A DNA stretch of 64,000 bases from Vibrio methylphosphonaticus (GCF_023634655.1 NZ_JAMKMS010000001.1:248001-312000); one strand, 5' to 3'. Shown: positions 30,177 through 40,219, counted from the stretch's first letter. The notes: generated by a model from the sequence alone, not told the origin. Translations and numbers: made by a program.

Positions 30177-31616
30177 ATGACCATCAAGCACAAGCTAGTC
30201 GCACTTACTATTTCTATAATTTCCCCACTCATCTATGCCGATGATGTGAGTACCTTATTACCAACAGGAAGCCGTTCGAGCGTTTACCTAGACTCGATTG
30301 AACAAACGTCTTCTCCTTTGATCAACCACAACACACAAGATTACTTTCCACCAGCCAGCACATTAAAGGTCGTGACTGCTCTTGCGGCAAAGCTATCGCT
30401 TGGTGATGATTTTCGCTTCACAACGACTCTATCGACAGCAGGGAATGATGTCATCATCCGCTACACTGGAGATCCATCATTTTCCCGACAAGATCTCCGC
30501 GCCATGCTACGCAAAGTAAAAGCGACCACTGGAAAGCAGATTGATACCTTATGGCTTGATAACCGTGCGTTTTCAGGCTACAGCCGAGCAGTAGGCTGGC
30601 CTTGGGATATATTAGGCGTTTGCTATAGCGCCCCAGCTTCGGCAATCACACTCGATGGCAATTGCGTCCAAGGAGCGCTCTATACCAATAATGACGGCAC
30701 AACGCGCATCCACGTGCCTGCACATCAACCAATAGTCGCGATGTCGACCGCTCGCAGCGTAACTAAGCAGCAACAACAAGATCAGCATTGCGATCTTGAG
30801 CTAAGAATCACACCGGAGAACCGTTATTCACTTGATGGCTGTGTGGTACAGCGTCAATCTCCTCTGCCGCTCAATTTTGCCGTATCCTCTCCGGCAAGGT
30901 TTGCTCAAGCTGTCATTCGAGATGAACTGGATAAGCTTGGCGTGACCATCACTGGTAATATCAACGTTGGCGCACCGGAAAATACTACGCTCACGGAACG
31001 GGTTAACCACTATTCAGCCCCCTTACCGGAGCTGCTTGCCACAATGTTGCGTGATTCCAATAACCTTTACGCCGACAATATTCTTAAAACCATTGGCGCA
31101 ACACACTTCAAGCAATCGGGATCGTTTAACAACGGTACCGCGGCTGTAAAAGCCATTTTAAAGCAACAAGCCGATATTGATTTAGATAGTTCGGTGCTTG
31201 TCGATGGTTCAGGGCTTTCCCGCAATAATCGTGTAACTGCGATGCAAATGGCTGATGTACTCCGTTATATCTATCATCATGACGCCGATCTCAATCTGAT
31301 TACTTTGTTGCCAATATCAGGCAATAATGGCACTTTGAAGTACCGCCAAAGTATGAGAAAACCCCCCATTAAAGGCGCGCTCTCAGCGAAAAGTGGTTCA
31401 TTATTTGGAACCTACAATATGATGGGTTACGGACTAAACTCACAAGGCAAGGTTGAAACTATGTTCGTGCAACTTGTCACGGATTACCACCTAGATAAAT
31501 CAAAAGTGGCAAAGCCCGTGATCTCTCCACTGACCAATTTTGAGCAAACCTTGTATCGACAAGTCATCGATTACAGCGGCTCATTAGAGCGGTCCAACAA
31601 CAAAGCACAACCGTAG
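30177..31616 (+). CDS. dacB: D-alanyl-D-alanine carboxypeptidase/endopeptidase PBP4
   Basis: A 479-residue periplasmic class C penicillin-binding protein that trims and cleaves peptidoglycan cross-links. It has a signal peptide (~1-21, ending at IYA). The three active-site motifs are in order: SxxK as PASTLKVVTAL, SxN as DSNNLYADN, and KSG as SAKSGSLFGTY. The large insertion domain between the first and second motifs is present. It is divergent from greA, an arrangement seen in relatives. Confidence 0.95.
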   Translation: MTIKHKLVALTISIISPLIYADDVSTLLPTGSRSSVYLDSIEQTSSPLINHNTQDYFPPASTLKVVTALAAKLSLGDDFRFTTTLSTAGNDVIIRYTGDPSFSRQDLRAMLRKVKATTGKQIDTLWLDNRAFSGYSRAVGWPWDILGVCYSAPASAITLDGNCVQGALYTNNDGTTRIHVPAHQPIVAMSTARSVTKQQQQDQHCDLELRITPENRYSLDGCVVQRQSPLPLNFAVSSPARFAQAVIRDELDKLGVTITGNINVGAPENTTLTERVNHYSAPLPELLATMLRDSNNLYADNILKTIGATHFKQSGSFNNGTAAVKAILKQQADIDLDSSVLVDGSGLSRNNRVTAMQMADVLRYIYHHDADLNLITLLPISGNNGTLKYRQSMRKPPIKGALSAKSGSLFGTYNMMGYGLNSQGKVETMFVQLVTDYHLDKSKVAKPVISPLTNFEQTLYRQVIDYSGSLERSNNKAQP

Positions 31617-31626
31617 CTGTGCTTTG
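31601..31626. terminator. Hairpin spanning the dacB stop codon
   Basis: Arms caaagcaca and tgtgctttg (9 bp) enclose the TAG stop. There is no T-run, so it may stabilise the message end or act as a weak terminator between convergent genes. Confidence 0.4.
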
Positions 31627-31708
31627 GGTATTGCTAGCCGTCAGTATTGCTAGTCGTCAATGTTAACTAGGTTGTGAGTTGAGCACGCGCAATGCCCTAA
31701 CTCACGCC

Positions 31709-32554
31709 TTACGACAAGCCTAGGAAGTAGTTCACAACCGTAAAATAGATCCACATGCCCGATATATCCACGATAGATGCTAATACCGGACTCACTAACA
31801 CCGCGGGGTCCAAACGGAATACTCGCGCAATAATAGGCAGCACACCGCCAAGCGTAGTCGAAATCGTCACCTGGATAAATAATGCCACAGCAATCGACAA
31901 TGCAATGGTATTTAAATCAAAGCCATTTCCGGCATCAGGGTGGCTAAATAGTAGGATTCTTGCCACCATTACTAAAGCCACAGCAGACGCTAGACAAATG
32001 GCGACGCGACTTTCTTTCCACAGTACGTCCAACCATTGCCTTTTTCTCAGCTCACCCGTCGCTAACGCGCGTATCACCAAGGTTGCGGCTTGTGTCCCAG
32101 TATTCCCTCCTGCGGCAGCAATCACTGGCATGTACACCGCCAATAACACTAACTGGCTCAGTATGTCTTCATACTGAGCAATAATAAGCCCCGAGACAAT
32201 CCCCATTAACGCGAGGGTAATAATCCAGCCAATACGCTGCTTAACGTGCTCTAACACTCCCGTCGTCAAATACCCTTGTGTGGTTTCTGCCTCGGAGTGA
32301 ATAAAGCCAAGTTGGTGGGCGAAATGTCTTGCCCGTTTATCATGCCCCTGTAAATCTAGCTGTTGAATCAGGTGTTGGACTTGTCCAAACGCACAATGTT
32401 GCAGCACGCCGACCGCCTCATCAATTGGCATTACTGTCAATAAATTGAGTTGCTGATCGTCGTCGTACTGTAAGAATGCTTTGGTTGCCGCACTGATCTC
32501 TTCTTCTGAGAAGCGAGGGGTGTTTTCAATATAAGTGTTGCTCATTACCGTCAT
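31709..32554 (-). CDS. MgtE/SLC41-type divalent cation transporter lacking CBS domains
   Basis: A 281-residue membrane protein. The last ~175 residues hold five hydrophobic segments with the MgtE pore signature AAGGNTGTQAATLVIRALATG, given in part as GGNTGTQAATL, and the C-terminal DPAVLVSPVLASIVDISG with the pore Asp. Mg2+ (or another divalent ion) import is the family function. The cytosolic part is short (~100 residues, a partial MgtE N-domain), and the two CBS domains that gate canonical MgtE are absent, so gating must differ. GGGAG precedes the ATG. The ~480 nt ahead form a structured leader with two possible mini-ORFs. Confidence 0.85.
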   Translation of the reverse strand: MTVMSNTYIENTPRFSEEEISAATKAFLQYDDDQQLNLLTVMPIDEAVGVLQHCAFGQVQHLIQQLDLQGHDKRARHFAHQLGFIHSEAETTQGYLTTGVLEHVKQRIGWIITLALMGIVSGLIIAQYEDILSQLVLLAVYMPVIAAAGGNTGTQAATLVIRALATGELRKRQWLDVLWKESRVAICLASAVALVMVARILLFSHPDAGNGFDLNTIALSIAVALFIQVTISTTLGGVLPIIARVFRLDPAVLVSPVLASIVDISGMWIYFTVVNYFLGLS

Positions 32555-32628
32555 GGCGAATCTCCCGATTAGCGTTGGTAACGACCATCAATTGTCACAA
32601 ATATCCGCCTACCAAGCTCAGTTGGCAT

Positions 32629-32679
32629 TCATTTGTGCAATAGTAGAAAAGGAGAAAAATAAGAAAGGAATATAGACAT
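32629..32679 (-). CDS. Possible second leader mini-ORF (16 aa, hydrophobic)
   Basis: It encodes MSIFLSYFSPFLLLHK. GGGAGG stands 4 nt before the ATG. It stops ~75 nt before the MgtE-like start codon. Part of its ribosome-binding site can pair in the CCCGCC/GGTGGG hairpin. It may be chance; the ribosome-binding site is the main support. Confidence 0.35.
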   Translation of the reverse strand: MSIFLSYFSPFLLLHK

Positions 32680-32732
32680 ATAGCCTCCCACCTTGACGGC
32701 GGGAACGAAGATCGCAAAATACCGAAAAAGTG

Positions 32733-32777
32733 TTACTTCTCTCCTTTGATACTAGGAGGATGGTCGGTATTGTTCAT
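32733..32777 (-). CDS. Possible leader peptide (14 aa, Asp/Pro-containing)
   Basis: It encodes MNNTDHPPSIKGEK. GGAG lies 6 nt before the ATG, an ideal spacing. The ORF sits inside a potential stem-loop, so translation would open it. Acidic and consecutive Pro codons are what destabilise or stall ribosomes at low Mg2+ in the MgtL peptide, which makes a sensing role plausible. This is too short to prove by coding statistics. Confidence 0.45.
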   Translation of the reverse strand: MNNTDHPPSIKGEK

Positions 32778-33031
32778 AGATATCTCCGAAATAGCTATCA
32801 ACTTGATAGCGGCGCTAGAATACCAAAATCACTCATTGAGTAAAGCCAATTCTCTCCGCTGAAACTAATTTTTACCTTTGTTAACTATTTAGCGATTTTT
32901 CAGGTGAATGATTTCTTCTCGCGTACTTGCAATTTGATTGTTTAGACTTGGTTAAAGGCAGACTAGAAAGCTCTGGAGAATCACAATAGCAGGACCAAGG
33001 CGAAGTGGTGATAGCAAACTGGAGACAGTAT

Positions 33032-33832
33032 TCAAACTATACCCAGCAACAAAGCGTTGTGAAGGCTAGCTTCAAGTTCAATATTAAAGTGCTCTTTTAC
33101 AAGTGTGAAATAGGCATCGTCGCACGGCAAATCAATACAAACAACTTCATCGCCCTGCGTGATTTTCAGTACGTTATCGAGCAAAGTAATAATGCCACCT
33201 TCGATAGGCAAAGCCGCTATTGTCGCCGAGGTAAACACGGAGTGCAGACTGGTTGACGTATAGTGATTACCGCATTCAATATCCCCTTGGCACACAAAAC
33301 AAAGATCAAGGCTATATAAATCTAACCATTCATTATCGCGCTTAACTTGCAACATAAAGCCATAGCGTTCTTCCTTGATAAACCGGAATGTCTGGTGATC
33401 AATATGTTGCTCTTGTCCTGCCTCAAGTAGTAAGGGTGCTCTGGGCGTTTGAGAGCCAAAACCAGCGTCAACAACCCAGTGTTGATCGCCTAATGTGACT
33501 AAAGAAACCTGATGCGTTCTACCTGATGGCTCACCAGTAAGATGAACACGTGCCAGCAATGCCCTGCCATCAAAACCAAGCGCTTGTAATGCATGGAGTA
33601 ATAGACCATTCACCTCAAAGCAATACCCGCCCCGTTCACTTAAAACTAGCTTATCGAAGAGACTATCAAGATCCAAACGAATCGCATGCCCAGCGGCAAC
33701 ATCAAAGTTCTCAAATGGTATTCGACGATGCTGACTCAGATGGAGTGTACACAAACTGTCTAGGTCGACAGTAATGGGACTAGTAACATCAAGTTTAGAG
33801 AGGTATTGATTGAGTTGTATTGGCGTCATCAT
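33032..33832 (-). CDS. Arylamine N-acetyltransferase
   Basis: A 266-residue NAT-family enzyme transferring acetyl from acetyl-CoA to arylamines, hydrazines or related substrates. The catalytic Cys-His-Asp triad is visible in RGGYCFEVN, RTHQVSLV and WVVDAGFG, and IPFENFD near the N-terminus is a family motif. It is upstream of and on the same strand as the MgtE-like gene but ~480 nt away. Natural substrate unknown. Confidence 0.93.
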   Translation of the reverse strand: MMTPIQLNQYLSKLDVTSPITVDLDSLCTLHLSQHRRIPFENFDVAAGHAIRLDLDSLFDKLVLSERGGYCFEVNGLLLHALQALGFDGRALLARVHLTGEPSGRTHQVSLVTLGDQHWVVDAGFGSQTPRAPLLLEAGQEQHIDHQTFRFIKEERYGFMLQVKRDNEWLDLYSLDLCFVCQGDIECGNHYTSTSLHSVFTSATIAALPIEGGIITLLDNVLKITQGDEVVCIDLPCDDAYFTLVKEHFNIELEASLHNALLLGIV

Positions 33833-34048
33833 TGTTTACTTCCCCATTTAGCAGAGTGCTTACTGGTTATTGATATAACGCGACATATAAAAAAACGCTC
33901 AAATATGACTTCACTGTCGCTTACTCGCTCGCTTAGCGGTAAGAGTGATTCATACTCAAGCGTTTATGTTCAGCGTTCTAAGTACAACGCTCTAGTCGGT
34001 ACCAATAGACTGAGTACAAATAGACTCAGTAAAAATAGACCAAGCGCC

Positions 34049-35329
34049 CTATTGAACGCGTCGTAATACCACTTTTAGCGCTTCAAAGTCATTGTTAAGA
34101 TCTTCAGATAGCAATTCCATGACAGCGTGTTTTGCAAGTGGTGCAGGCAGTTCGATGTCCGTACCTAGAATATCATCAACGACTTCTTTAAATTTAGCCG
34201 GATGCGCCGTACACAAAAACAGACCGGTTTCACCTTCTTGCAACTGCTCATCAAGGACGCGATACGCAATCGCACCATGTGGCTCACACAGGTAACCTAA
34301 TGTATTGAGTTCGCGTACCGATGCCGCACTTTGCTCATCAGTAACTGCACCTTTACCTAGCGTATCAAGTCCCCAGCCTTTAAGCTGACAAAGCTCTTCA
34401 ATGCGCGGCCAGTTATTCGGCTGACTTACGTCCATTGCGTTAGACGTTGTTGCAACAGTCGGCTTAGGATCCCACTGCCCCGTTTCTAGGTAACGTGGCA
34501 CCGTATCATTGGCATTTGTTGCCGCAATGAAGCGTTTGATCGGCAGTCCAAGCGCTTTGGCCAATAACCCTGCTGTTAAGTTACCAAAATTACCACTTGG
34601 TACTGAGATAACAAGGTTTTCACACTGTGCTTTGCTTAGCTGAGATGCTGCTTCAAAGTAGTAACAAATCTGCGCCATTAGTCGACTGATATTAATTGAA
34701 TTCGCTGAATTTAGACCAATTTCTTTACGTAATTCCGCATCATCAAACGCTTGTTTTACTAAAGCCTGACAGGCGTCAAAATCACCGTCAATCGCCACGG
34801 TGTGAATGTTTTTACCTAGCGTACAAAATAGCTTTTCTTGCAGTGGGCTGATTTTTCCATTTGGATACAAAATGACGACATTAATGTCTTCCATACCATA
34901 AAAGGCATGAGCAACAGCAGCACCAGTATCACCAGAGGTTGCCGTTAAGATCGTGATTTTTCCACCATCTGATACTGCAGCAAGGGAGTTGGCCATAAAA
35001 CGGCCACCAAAATCTTTAAACGCTAGTGTTGGGCCATGAAAAAGTTCCAGCGCATAAACGCCCTCTTTCACTTCTTTAATCGGTGCTGAGAATTGGAAGG
35101 CAGCATCCACCATTTCCGAAACTTTCTCTTTTGGAAGTTCATCTCCAATAAGCGCCGAGAGAATTTTTGCGCTGCGTGATACAAAGTCTTCCGCTAACAG
35201 TGCATCGATATCCTCAAACTTCGGTAGTTCAGAGGGAAAGAATAACCCTTGGTTACGACCTAGCCCTTGGCGGACTGCCTGACCAAAAGAGACTTGTTCA
35301 TCGTTTTCTTTGATATTGTAAAGCTTCAT
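34049..35329 (-). CDS. thrC: Threonine synthase
   Basis: A 426-residue PLP enzyme making threonine from O-phosphohomoserine. The PLP Lys is in [45 protein letters not shown] and [10 protein letters not shown] are typical. It overlaps the end of thrB by 4 nt and is the last gene of thrLABC. Confidence 0.98.
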   Translation of the reverse strand: MKLYNIKENDEQVSFGQAVRQGLGRNQGLFFPSELPKFEDIDALLAEDFVSRSAKILSALIGDELPKEKVSEMVDAAFQFSAPIKEVKEGVYALELFHGPTLAFKDFGGRFMANSLAAVSDGGKITILTATSGDTGAAVAHAFYGMEDINVVILYPNGKISPLQEKLFCTLGKNIHTVAIDGDFDACQALVKQAFDDAELRKEIGLNSANSINISRLMAQICYYFEAASQLSKAQCENLVISVPSGNFGNLTAGLLAKALGLPIKRFIAATNANDTVPRYLETGQWDPKPTVATTSNAMDVSQPNNWPRIEELCQLKGWGLDTLGKGAVTDEQSAASVRELNTLGYLCEPHGAIAYRVLDEQLQEGETGLFLCTAHPAKFKEVVDDILGTDIELPAPLAKHAVMELLSEDLNNDFEALKVVLRRVQ

Positions 35330-36288
35330 TGCTCACTTCCTGTTACTTTCGAGCCTTGCTTGTCCAAACGACAAACATGCACGAATCCTTCGTTATTCTG
35401 TACGTAATTTTCTTCTAACCATCGAGCTACGCGCTCTGCCACGTCTTTTTCTTTACAGATACTAAACAGCGTTGGTCCACTACCAGAGATCCCCGTTGCC
35501 AGTGCCCCTGCAGCCTTCGCATACTCTCTTGCTTGACTAAAGCCTGGCAGCAATTTAGCGCGATATGGTTCAGCAACCACATCTTTTATCATCTTGGCGG
35601 CTAATTCCGGCTGACCAGAATGGCACGCATGAATGAAGCCTGCAAGATGGCGACCGTGTGCGATGATATCTTGTCTGCGGTATTGAGAAGGTAGAATCTC
35701 TCGCGCTTCTGCCGTCGAGACTTTGATTCCTGGATACGCCATGACCCAGTACCAATCATCAAAGCAAGGGACTTCTTGGCTAATAATACCAAGCTCTTCC
35801 AGCATCAGTTGCACACCGCCTAAATAGCAAGGTGCCACATTGTCATAATGGATGCCACCAGAAATTTGCCCTTCCATTTCGCCCATTAAGGCTAGCAGCG
35901 CCATTTCATCCAGTGGATTACCATGATATTGATTAAGCGCATCTAATGCCGCGACAATAGAACAAGCACTCGATCCTAATCCGGAGCCAATAGGCATGTT
36001 TTTTTCAAGCGTCATATGAATTGGCTGAAGCGGGATGCCTTTCTTGTCCAACTCTCTAGCAAACACCTTCCAGCAATCATAAACAATATTTTCTTGTGGA
36101 TCGGATGGCAGTTTATCGACAAAACGCCCTTTTGTTGTGAGTTCAAAAGCGACATCACTGGCTTTAATTTCAACACAATCACCCAGTAACGTGCCATCAA
36201 TAGGCGACACCGCCGCCCCTAACACATCAAAACCAACGCTCACATTACCGATAGACGCAGGAGCATAAACTACGACATTCTGACTCAT
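35326..36288 (-). CDS. thrB: Homoserine kinase
   Basis: A 320-residue GHMP kinase phosphorylating homoserine. The nucleotide loop is [35 protein letters not shown] at the N-terminus and [14 protein letters not shown] at the C-terminus are family motifs. It sits 1 nt after thrA and overlaps thrC, indicating tight translational coupling. Confidence 0.98.
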   Translation of the reverse strand: MSQNVVVYAPASIGNVSVGFDVLGAAVSPIDGTLLGDCVEIKASDVAFELTTKGRFVDKLPSDPQENIVYDCWKVFARELDKKGIPLQPIHMTLEKNMPIGSGLGSSACSIVAALDALNQYHGNPLDEMALLALMGEMEGQISGGIHYDNVAPCYLGGVQLMLEELGIISQEVPCFDDWYWVMAYPGIKVSTAEAREILPSQYRRQDIIAHGRHLAGFIHACHSGQPELAAKMIKDVVAEPYRAKLLPGFSQAREYAKAAGALATGISGSGPTLFSICKEKDVAERVARWLEENYVQNNEGFVHVCRLDKQGSKVTGSEQ

Positions 36289-36289
36289 T

Positions 36290-38749
36290 TTATACTCCTA
36301 ATTTCCATCCAAGTGTACGCATCACATCAGAGAATACCCCGGCAGCAGTCACTTCCGTACCTGCGCCGTAGCCACGCAGTACAAGTGGAATTGGCTGATA
36401 ATAACGGCTGTAGAAAGCAAGCGCATTCTCACCATCTTTGATCTTGAACATAGGATCGTTTTCATCAACCGATGCGATGCGAACTCGGCACTTACCATCG
36501 GCAATTTCACCAACATAACGCAGCACTTTACCTTCCTCTGCGGCATCAGCAACAAGTTGAGAGAAGTATGCGTCGGCTTCAGGTAAACGAGCCATAAAGT
36601 CTTCAATTGAACCTGAATCATCAAAGCCTGGTGGCAGCGCTTGATCCACTTCCACATCTTCAAGCTCCAGTGCCATGCCGGCTTCTCGAGCCAAAATTAA
36701 CAATTTACGAGCAACATCCATTCCTGATAGATCATCGCGTGGATCCGGCTCCGTAAAGCCTTTGTCTTTCGCAACATTCGTTGCTTGGCTTAGCGTCAGT
36801 CCTTCATCCAATTTACCAAAAATAAATGACAACGAACCCGATAGAATACCGTTAAATTTTTCCAATTCGTCACCAGCAGAAATTAAGTTCTGTAGGTTTT
36901 CAATAACCGGTAGACCCGCTCCTACCGTAGTTTCATACATCAGTTTACGACGTGAGCTACGCGCTACATCACGAAGTTGATGGTAATAAGCCATACTTGA
37001 GGTATTGGCCTTTTTATTTGGGGTAACGACGTGGAAACCAGCTGCTAAAAACTCAGCGTACTGATTAGCGATCGTTTCACTTGATGTACAGTCCACCAAT
37101 ACTGGGTTAATGATGTGATTACGTTGAACTAATGCCGCTAATCCAGCCACGCTGAAGCGTTCTGTTACGTCATTCATGCGATCTCGCCATTGCTCAAGTG
37201 GTAACCCCTTACCGTCGAGTAACACGCCTTTACTATTCGCAAGACCACACACACGAATGATGATGCCTTTTTCCGCCAACTTAACTTGTTGACGTTCAAT
37301 TTGATCGACGAGTTCACCACCAACACCACCAACACCTACCACAAACACATCCAAAAAGTGTTTGGAGTTAAATAGGTTTTCATGGCAAGCCTTGATCGCT
37401 TCTGAAATTTTATCTTCAGGGATCACTGCGGAAATAGCACGTTCAGAGGATCCCTGGGCGATCGCGACAATGTTGACATTCACTTCTGCCAGCGAAGAGA
37501 AAAATTGCGATGCCACACCGCGTGATGTTCTCATTCCATCACCGACTAGCGTCACTATCGCTACATCATCCATAAACTCTACTGGCTCAAGTAAGCCGTT
37601 TTTCAGTTCTAGATCAAATGTTTCCTCTAAGATTTGCGACGCTTTCACACGGTCCTCTTCTTCAATACAGAAACTGATGCTGTATTCCGAAGATGATTGC
37701 GTGATTAAAACAATGGAGACACCAGCAGAAGACATGGCGCCAAACACTCGGCTAGCCATACCGACCATGCCCTTCATACCAGGACCAGAGACGTTAACCA
37801 TGATTAAGTTTGATAACGTGGTAATCCCTTTAATTGGCAGGTTGTCTTCACCAGTATCTTGACCAATCAACGTCCCAGCACCCTGAGGGTTAAATGAGTT
37901 TTTGATAAGGCATGGGATATGGAATTGAGCAATAGGTGCGATGGTTTTTGGGTGAAGTACTGAAGCACCGAAGTACGATAACTCCATCGCTTCTTGGTAG
38001 CTCAATGATTTCAGTAAACGCGCATCATCCACTAAACGCGGGTCACAGTTATAAACACCATCTACGTCGGTCCAGATTTCGCAGCAGTCAGCTCGCAAAC
38101 AAGCCGCTAGTACCGCAGCTGAGTAGTCAGAGCCATTACGACCCAATGTGACCAACTCACCCTTTGCATTACCGGCGGTAAAGCCAGGCATGATATGAAC
38201 GACTCCATCTTCTAACGGACTCGCTTGGAAATTTTGAGTGGAAACCCCTACATCAACCATCGCTTCAAGATAATCACCATTCGCGTATAGATATTTAACA
38301 GGGTCAATTAATGCCGCAGCTTGGCCTTTGGCTTCTAGTACAGCCTTCATCAATTGAATAGAAATGCGCTCACCCTTTGAGATGATGCGAGCGTTGACAT
38401 GATCAGGGCAGGTGCCAAGCAAACGGATACCATGAACAAACTGGTGCAATTGAAACAGAGATGTTTTTACCTGATTGTCAAAATCTGTACTTTGAATATT
38501 GGGAAGAACTGATTGAATGCTGGCAAATAACGCTTTAAACGATGCCTCCAGCTCCGAGATCTGCAGTTCGACTTCACTATTTTTTAGAGCCGCATCAATC
38601 ACAGCGACGAGCTTGTTCGTTGTCTTCCCTGGTGCTGATAGCACTACTGCTAAATTTTCTTGCTGGGCGTTGTTGGCAATGATATCTGCCGCTCGTAAAA
38701 AGCGGTCAGCATCGGCTAATGATGAGCCGCCAAATTTTAATACTCGCAT
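36290..38749 (-). CDS. thrA: Bifunctional aspartokinase I / homoserine dehydrogenase I
   Basis: An 819-residue fusion catalysing the first and third steps from aspartate to threonine. The aspartokinase part (~1-290) begins [17 protein letters not shown] and has [19 protein letters not shown] regulatory domains occupy ~310-460 ([17 protein letters not shown]). The homoserine dehydrogenase part (~465-819) has [23 protein letters not shown] and [19 protein letters not shown]. Length equals E. coli ThrA. Feedback inhibition by threonine is expected from the ACT domains. Confidence 0.98.
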   Translation of the reverse strand: MRVLKFGGSSLADADRFLRAADIIANNAQQENLAVVLSAPGKTTNKLVAVIDAALKNSEVELQISELEASFKALFASIQSVLPNIQSTDFDNQVKTSLFQLHQFVHGIRLLGTCPDHVNARIISKGERISIQLMKAVLEAKGQAAALIDPVKYLYANGDYLEAMVDVGVSTQNFQASPLEDGVVHIMPGFTAGNAKGELVTLGRNGSDYSAAVLAACLRADCCEIWTDVDGVYNCDPRLVDDARLLKSLSYQEAMELSYFGASVLHPKTIAPIAQFHIPCLIKNSFNPQGAGTLIGQDTGEDNLPIKGITTLSNLIMVNVSGPGMKGMVGMASRVFGAMSSAGVSIVLITQSSSEYSISFCIEEEDRVKASQILEETFDLELKNGLLEPVEFMDDVAIVTLVGDGMRTSRGVASQFFSSLAEVNVNIVAIAQGSSERAISAVIPEDKISEAIKACHENLFNSKHFLDVFVVGVGGVGGELVDQIERQQVKLAEKGIIIRVCGLANSKGVLLDGKGLPLEQWRDRMNDVTERFSVAGLAALVQRNHIINPVLVDCTSSETIANQYAEFLAAGFHVVTPNKKANTSSMAYYHQLRDVARSSRRKLMYETTVGAGLPVIENLQNLISAGDELEKFNGILSGSLSFIFGKLDEGLTLSQATNVAKDKGFTEPDPRDDLSGMDVARKLLILAREAGMALELEDVEVDQALPPGFDDSGSIEDFMARLPEADAYFSQLVADAAEEGKVLRYVGEIADGKCRVRIASVDENDPMFKIKDGENALAFYSRYYQPIPLVLRGYGAGTEVTAAGVFSDVMRTLGWKLGV

Positions 38750-38778
38750 CCTTTCCTCCCGAAATACTCAAAACAGGT

Positions 38779-38812
38779 AAAAAAAAGGCCCGTATCTTGG
38801 TGATACAGGCCT
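38779..38812 (-). promoter_or_regulatory. thr operon attenuator
   Basis: On the minus strand the stem GGCCTGTATC/GATACGGGCC (one mismatch) has a short loop and is followed by eight T residues, ~30 nt before thrA and ~20 nt after thrL. It is a textbook position for a leader-peptide-controlled terminator. Confidence 0.9.
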
Positions 38813-38832
38813 TGTTTTTGAATTTCTTCCGT

Positions 38833-38910
38833 CTACCAGCCTGCTCCAACATTGGTCATGTCGGTAATAATAATCGTGGTGGTCATTACTACTAGCTGGC
38901 TTCTATACAT
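38833..38910 (-). CDS. thrL: thr operon leader peptide
   Basis: A 25-codon ORF, MYRSQLVVMTTTIIITDMTN followed by VGAGW, with five Thr codons and three consecutive Ile codons. When charged tRNA-Thr or tRNA-Ile is scarce, ribosome stalling would prevent the downstream terminator from forming. The internal ATG at codon 9 is an alternative start; neither has a strong ribosome-binding site. The GAG ending resembles the E. coli ThrL end. Confidence 0.85.
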   Translation of the reverse strand: MYRSQLVVMTTTIIITDMTNVGAGW

Positions 38911-39173
38911 AGCTTAATCTACAAACTTTCTTATGTGCTTACCCATACGTTTACCGCACTTTCCGTAGGCTAGTCAATCAAAATCTGTACTTTTCTTAAA
39001 TCAAAGGCGTTATTCGGGTCAATCACTAGAAAATGACATTTATGATAGATATATGTCATTAGGTTATGAGTAAATCGTTAAATGCTATATCGATATACAA
39101 CTTTCTGCTTAGATATTGTGCTTTAATTAATGGACAAATAAAAAATCAATAATAATGAACAAGGAGTGGTGCT
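38911..39173. promoter_or_regulatory. Divergent promoter region thrL / small OMP
   Basis: It includes an inverted repeat with arms aatgacat (39032-39039) and atgtcatt (39053-39060), a possible operator or extended palindrome, and AT-rich promoter-like DNA on both sides. Confidence 0.4.
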
Positions 39174-39644
39174 ATGAAGGCAATGATTGCGTCTGCTTTG
39201 TTCATCCTTTGGTCATTAAACATCGCTCGAGCGGCTGAGTTACCTGCGCTGCCCTCTCAGCATGATGCCTCTCCTCATAACTTTTTTCTTGTATCTGACA
39301 GCAAGTCATCCAGCAATAATTTAGATCAATGGAACGTCGACAGTGGATACGCTTATTCGGTCTTCGATTCCGTAGACGTCTACATCGGTGCTCGCCTTAA
39401 TAATTCTCTAGAATCGAGTGATAGAGGGTTCCTCAGCGGCATGAGCTATCAAGTGTCAGAACGAATTTCAGTAAAAAGTATGCTACGCGGCTACCAGTAT
39501 GAAGAAAACGATGTAACACAATCTGGAATGGCAGCAGAGATATCCAGTCGAATGCGCTTAACAGAAAACCTAGACGTACACGCCACCTTTGACTTTGAGA
39601 AAGTTCAACAAGGTGTCGAAGTCGGTCTAGGCTTTCGTTTCTAG
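39174..39644 (+). CDS. Small exported beta-rich protein, probably outer membrane
   Basis: A 156-residue protein with a signal peptide (cleavage probably after ARA at ~residue 20) and a mature part with alternating beta-strand pattern (VDVYIGARLNNS, SVKSMLRGYQY, LDVHATFDFEKV) ending in Gly-Phe-Arg-Phe, as in outer-membrane barrels. AAGGAG precedes the ATG. I do not recognise a named family. Confidence 0.75.
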   Translation: MKAMIASALFILWSLNIARAAELPALPSQHDASPHNFFLVSDSKSSSNNLDQWNVDSGYAYSVFDSVDVYIGARLNNSLESSDRGFLSGMSYQVSERISVKSMLRGYQYEENDVTQSGMAAEISSRMRLTENLDVHATFDFEKVQQGVEVGLGFRF

Positions 39645-39651
39645 CGCTTAG

Positions 39652-40134
39652 TTAAAACGATAACGCTTCTTTAGCGATTAAAATACCATTCCAATCTGAG
39701 TAAATGTAATGTCCCGGTTGCACTATCTGGTTGTTCATCGTTAGTGTCACATTTACCTCCCCAGCACCACGCTTTTCAGTCTTAAATGGACACGCCCCTA
39801 ACGCTTTAACACCTAAATCCATTTCAGACATCGCGGCAACATCTCGAATAGCGCCATTAACAATAACGCCCTCCCAACCGTTCTCTATCGCCATGATAGC
39901 GAGTTGGTCACCCAGTAAGGCCTTTTGACAGGAACCATTGCCGTCTACGAAAAGAACCTTTCCTTTGCCATTTGTTGCAAGCACTTCTCGTACTTTGGAG
40001 TTATCGTGATAACAACGAATGGTCACTATCTCTCCCCAAAAAGCCGCTCTTTGACCAAAGTTTTGCAGCGGTACGTTCAACAGCATCACTTTATCTTCGT
40101 GTTGGTCACAAATATCAGGTGTGATATCTCTCAT
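39652..40134 (-). CDS. RraA-family protein, aldolase-like
   Basis: A 160-residue member of the RraA / 4-hydroxy-4-methyl-2-oxoglutarate aldolase family. It aligns with E. coli RraA throughout ([36 protein letters not shown]). However, it has GAIRD, with the Arg-Asp pair used for substrate and metal binding in the aldolases, where E. coli RraA has GAVRQ. RNase E inhibition and aldolase activity are both possible. The ATG at 40134 has a GGAGG site; eight upstream codons are rejected. Confidence 0.85.
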   Translation of the reverse strand: MRDITPDICDQHEDKVMLLNVPLQNFGQRAAFWGEIVTIRCYHDNSKVREVLATNGKGKVLFVDGNGSCQKALLGDQLAIMAIENGWEGVIVNGAIRDVAAMSEMDLGVKALGACPFKTEKRGAGEVNVTLTMNNQIVQPGHYIYSDWNGILIAKEALSF

Positions 40135-40219
40135 TTTTCCTCCATGAATTGGACTCAATAGGCTTACCTTTAGAGAGCTCTAAATTAAAAATCCTTTCCA
40201 TTTATTCAGCGTTTTGTAG

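Larger units (their letters stand above)
32555..33031 (-). promoter_or_regulatory. Long leader/promoter region of the MgtE-like gene
   Basis: No normal gene fits in these ~477 nt. On the minus strand they contain two mini-ORFs with good ribosome-binding sites, an 8-bp pairing that encloses the first one (32718-32725 with 32764-32771), a hairpin CCCGCC/GGTGGG overlapping the second one's ribosome-binding site, and a perfect palindrome gctatcaacttgatagc (32794-32810). This resembles the layout of mgtL-mgtA and corL-corA leaders in enterobacteria. Function is inferred. Confidence 0.55.

Noticed and set aside
31755..32177. 140-codon frame antisense to the MgtE-like gene
   Set aside because: A mirror frame of membrane-helix codons; the minus-strand protein has the full family signature.
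33833..34048. Small gene between the N-acetyltransferase and thrC
   Set aside because: The plus-strand frame is Ser/Arg/Asn-rich and built on a threefold imperfect aatagact-type repeat, with no start signal; it is more likely non-coding.
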